Shown here: piece by piece, positions 62,727-64,000 of the stretch | Layout: every line of letters begins with the position of its first letter | Position numbering within the stretch: position 1 is the stretch's first letter | DNA from: Achatina immaculata | Taxonomy: Eukaryota > Mollusca > Gastropoda > Stylommatophora > Achatinidae | Assembly: GCA_009760885.1 (NCBI GenBank) | Contig: CM019702.1 | Span: 54,647,446-54,711,445, forward strand | Length of the DNA: 64,000 nt | Reading direction: 5' to 3' | Position numbers and translations under genes: made by a program | Notes under the pieces: generated by a model | The model's input: the letters and a program-made list of their open reading frames with translations, nothing else | The model's database searches: none | What the model was told of the DNA's origin: nothing

Positions 62727-62730
<4 letters not shown>
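62501..62730 (+). repeat. B-type spacer plus degenerate CTGT array
   Basis: Box CTTACTGCCTAGATTTACAA at 62,601, followed by AATATGAAGCAGATTGAAGA as in the B spacers at 34,115 and 34,828; short array 62,663-62,728. Confidence 0.9.
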
Positions 62731-63255
<525 letters not shown>

Positions 63256-63339
63256 TAGCCCTATGCAGGATTAGTTGTATATGTTACCACTATCATACAT
63301 TCTTGCTGTAAAAAAGACTTTGTGACACCAGATATTGAA

Positions 63340-64000
63340 TGTATATGCTTGGAAACCAAACTTCCAAAGAGAGCCCAATCTTAATCGGGTTTCTGTATCA
63401 TAACCTCAAATGCAACAGGGTCGTGGTATGATCGCTTTACAAGTATGATGGATTATGTTTTGTCTTTTAATTTAAAGGATATAATTGTTCATGGAGATTT
63501 CAATATTAATTACAGACAAACATATACTGCATGGAATGATATTTCTTTGTCATATAAAAATTATGCCATGTTATTATAAAAAACCTACTAGAGTAACTGA
63601 AACATCATCCACACTAATATATAACATATATGTTGCTCTTCCAGATAATATTATGAATTAAAGTCCTTCACACGTCAATGAGTGATCACTATCCAGTCTG
63701 TTGCACATGTATACATAATGGCCTGAACATTCTCAGAAATGAACATACCAGTATTATCATGTGTACCAACTAATTGACCCTGATAAGGTCATGGAATGCT
63801 GGATAAAAACATTCAGGGATATATTTGACAAGCATGTTCCTATTAAAGAGGTGAGAGTTAAACATCAATGAAGTCCCCCTGAATAACACCTGAGATATTG
63901 CAAGTCATGAGGGAAAGAGATCAGGCCCACAAAAATAAGGCATTCACTAGCTACCGATTACTTAGAAATTGAGTTCAGGATTTAATTAGGCAAGAAAAGA
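63340..64000 (+). mobile_element. LINE endonuclease fragment continuing past the window
   Basis: Broken plus-strand frames: I-V-H-G-D-F-N-I-N-Y (63,487; conserved G-D-F-N), K-P-T-R-V-T-E-T-S-S-T-L-I (63,580), S-D-H-Y-P-V equivalent (about 63,686), D-K-H-V-P-I-K (63,828) and S-Y-R-L-L-R-N (63,949). This is the C-terminal endonuclease half and start of the linker of a CR1/Jockey-type element. The RT would lie beyond 64,000. Confidence 0.75.

Overview
This window is eukaryotic, AT-rich, repeat-saturated DNA in which I recognise no intact host gene. The best fit is a cephalopod mollusc, probably octopus-like. That rests on the combination of long (CTAT)n arrays, many decayed endonuclease/reverse-transcriptase LINEs, truncated ZBED/hAT transposase copies, and Tc1/mariner, Tigger, Helitron, Penelope, Ty3/gypsy and tRNA-SINE pieces. 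No host marker gene confirms it. Nearly every open frame is either a microsatellite read-through (Leu-Ser-Ile-Tyr repeats) or the remains of a transposable element.

Layout. 0-2.3 kb: microsatellites, a ZBED/hAT-like module and a short RT fragment. 2.5-7 kb: a repeat called F here, split by a 3.84-kb composite that carries a minus-strand LINE between inverted arms. 7-8.5 kb: a Tc1/mariner element with both terminal repeats. 8.6-13.3 kb: a microsatellite, a decayed LINE, and a nearly complete LINE in twin-primed (5'-inverted) configuration. 13.6-15.3 kb: second ZBED/hAT-like module plus a second F copy. 15.8-20.0 kb: I/Jockey-type LINE with an RNase H domain. 20.0-22.3 kb: LINE 5' end interrupted by a Tigger transposon. 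22.4-26.3 kb: microsatellite cluster. 26.3-28.4 kb: CR1-like RT remnant and purine-rich DNA. 28.7-31.9 kb: third ZBED/hAT-like module, split by a LINE that is itself split by a gypsy 3' end with a 464-bp LTR. 31.9-35.0 kb: a regular higher-order microsatellite array. 35.1-37.0 kb: LINE. 37.0-39.5 kb: more arrays with a 757-bp tandem duplication. 39.4-42.85 kb: a 1.75-kb tandem duplication carrying a Helitron helicase fragment. 42.85-44.2 kb: GC-rich island of tandem repeats. 44.2-49.75 kb: LINE 3' ends and a LINE with a rearranged palm, plus a SINE. 49.9-52.2 kb: a deleted Helitron with a CTAGT terminus. 52.4-56.4 kb: LINE pieces and a Penelope-like element. 56.6-57.7 kb: arrays. 57.9-60.6 kb: LINE 3' ends. 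60.0-61.9 kb: fourth ZBED/hAT-like module with a homogeneous 35-bp minisatellite. 61.9-64 kb: mariner fragment, two large arrays, and the start of another LINE endonuclease.

The most interesting structure is the microsatellite system. The (CTAT)n arrays are not randomly placed. Almost all lie in the same orientation, and at least 22 are preceded by a related 100-200 bp spacer ending in a box close to TTACCGCCTAAATATACAT, about 35-75 bp before the array. In 31.9-35.0 kb two spacer types alternate strictly (A-B-A-B-A-B-A-B), which makes a dimeric higher-order repeat. The ZBED/hAT-like modules end in a similar box before a CTAT array, so they may be a longer relative of the same repeat. I know of no name for this unit; its novelty is inference and needs a repeat-library comparison.
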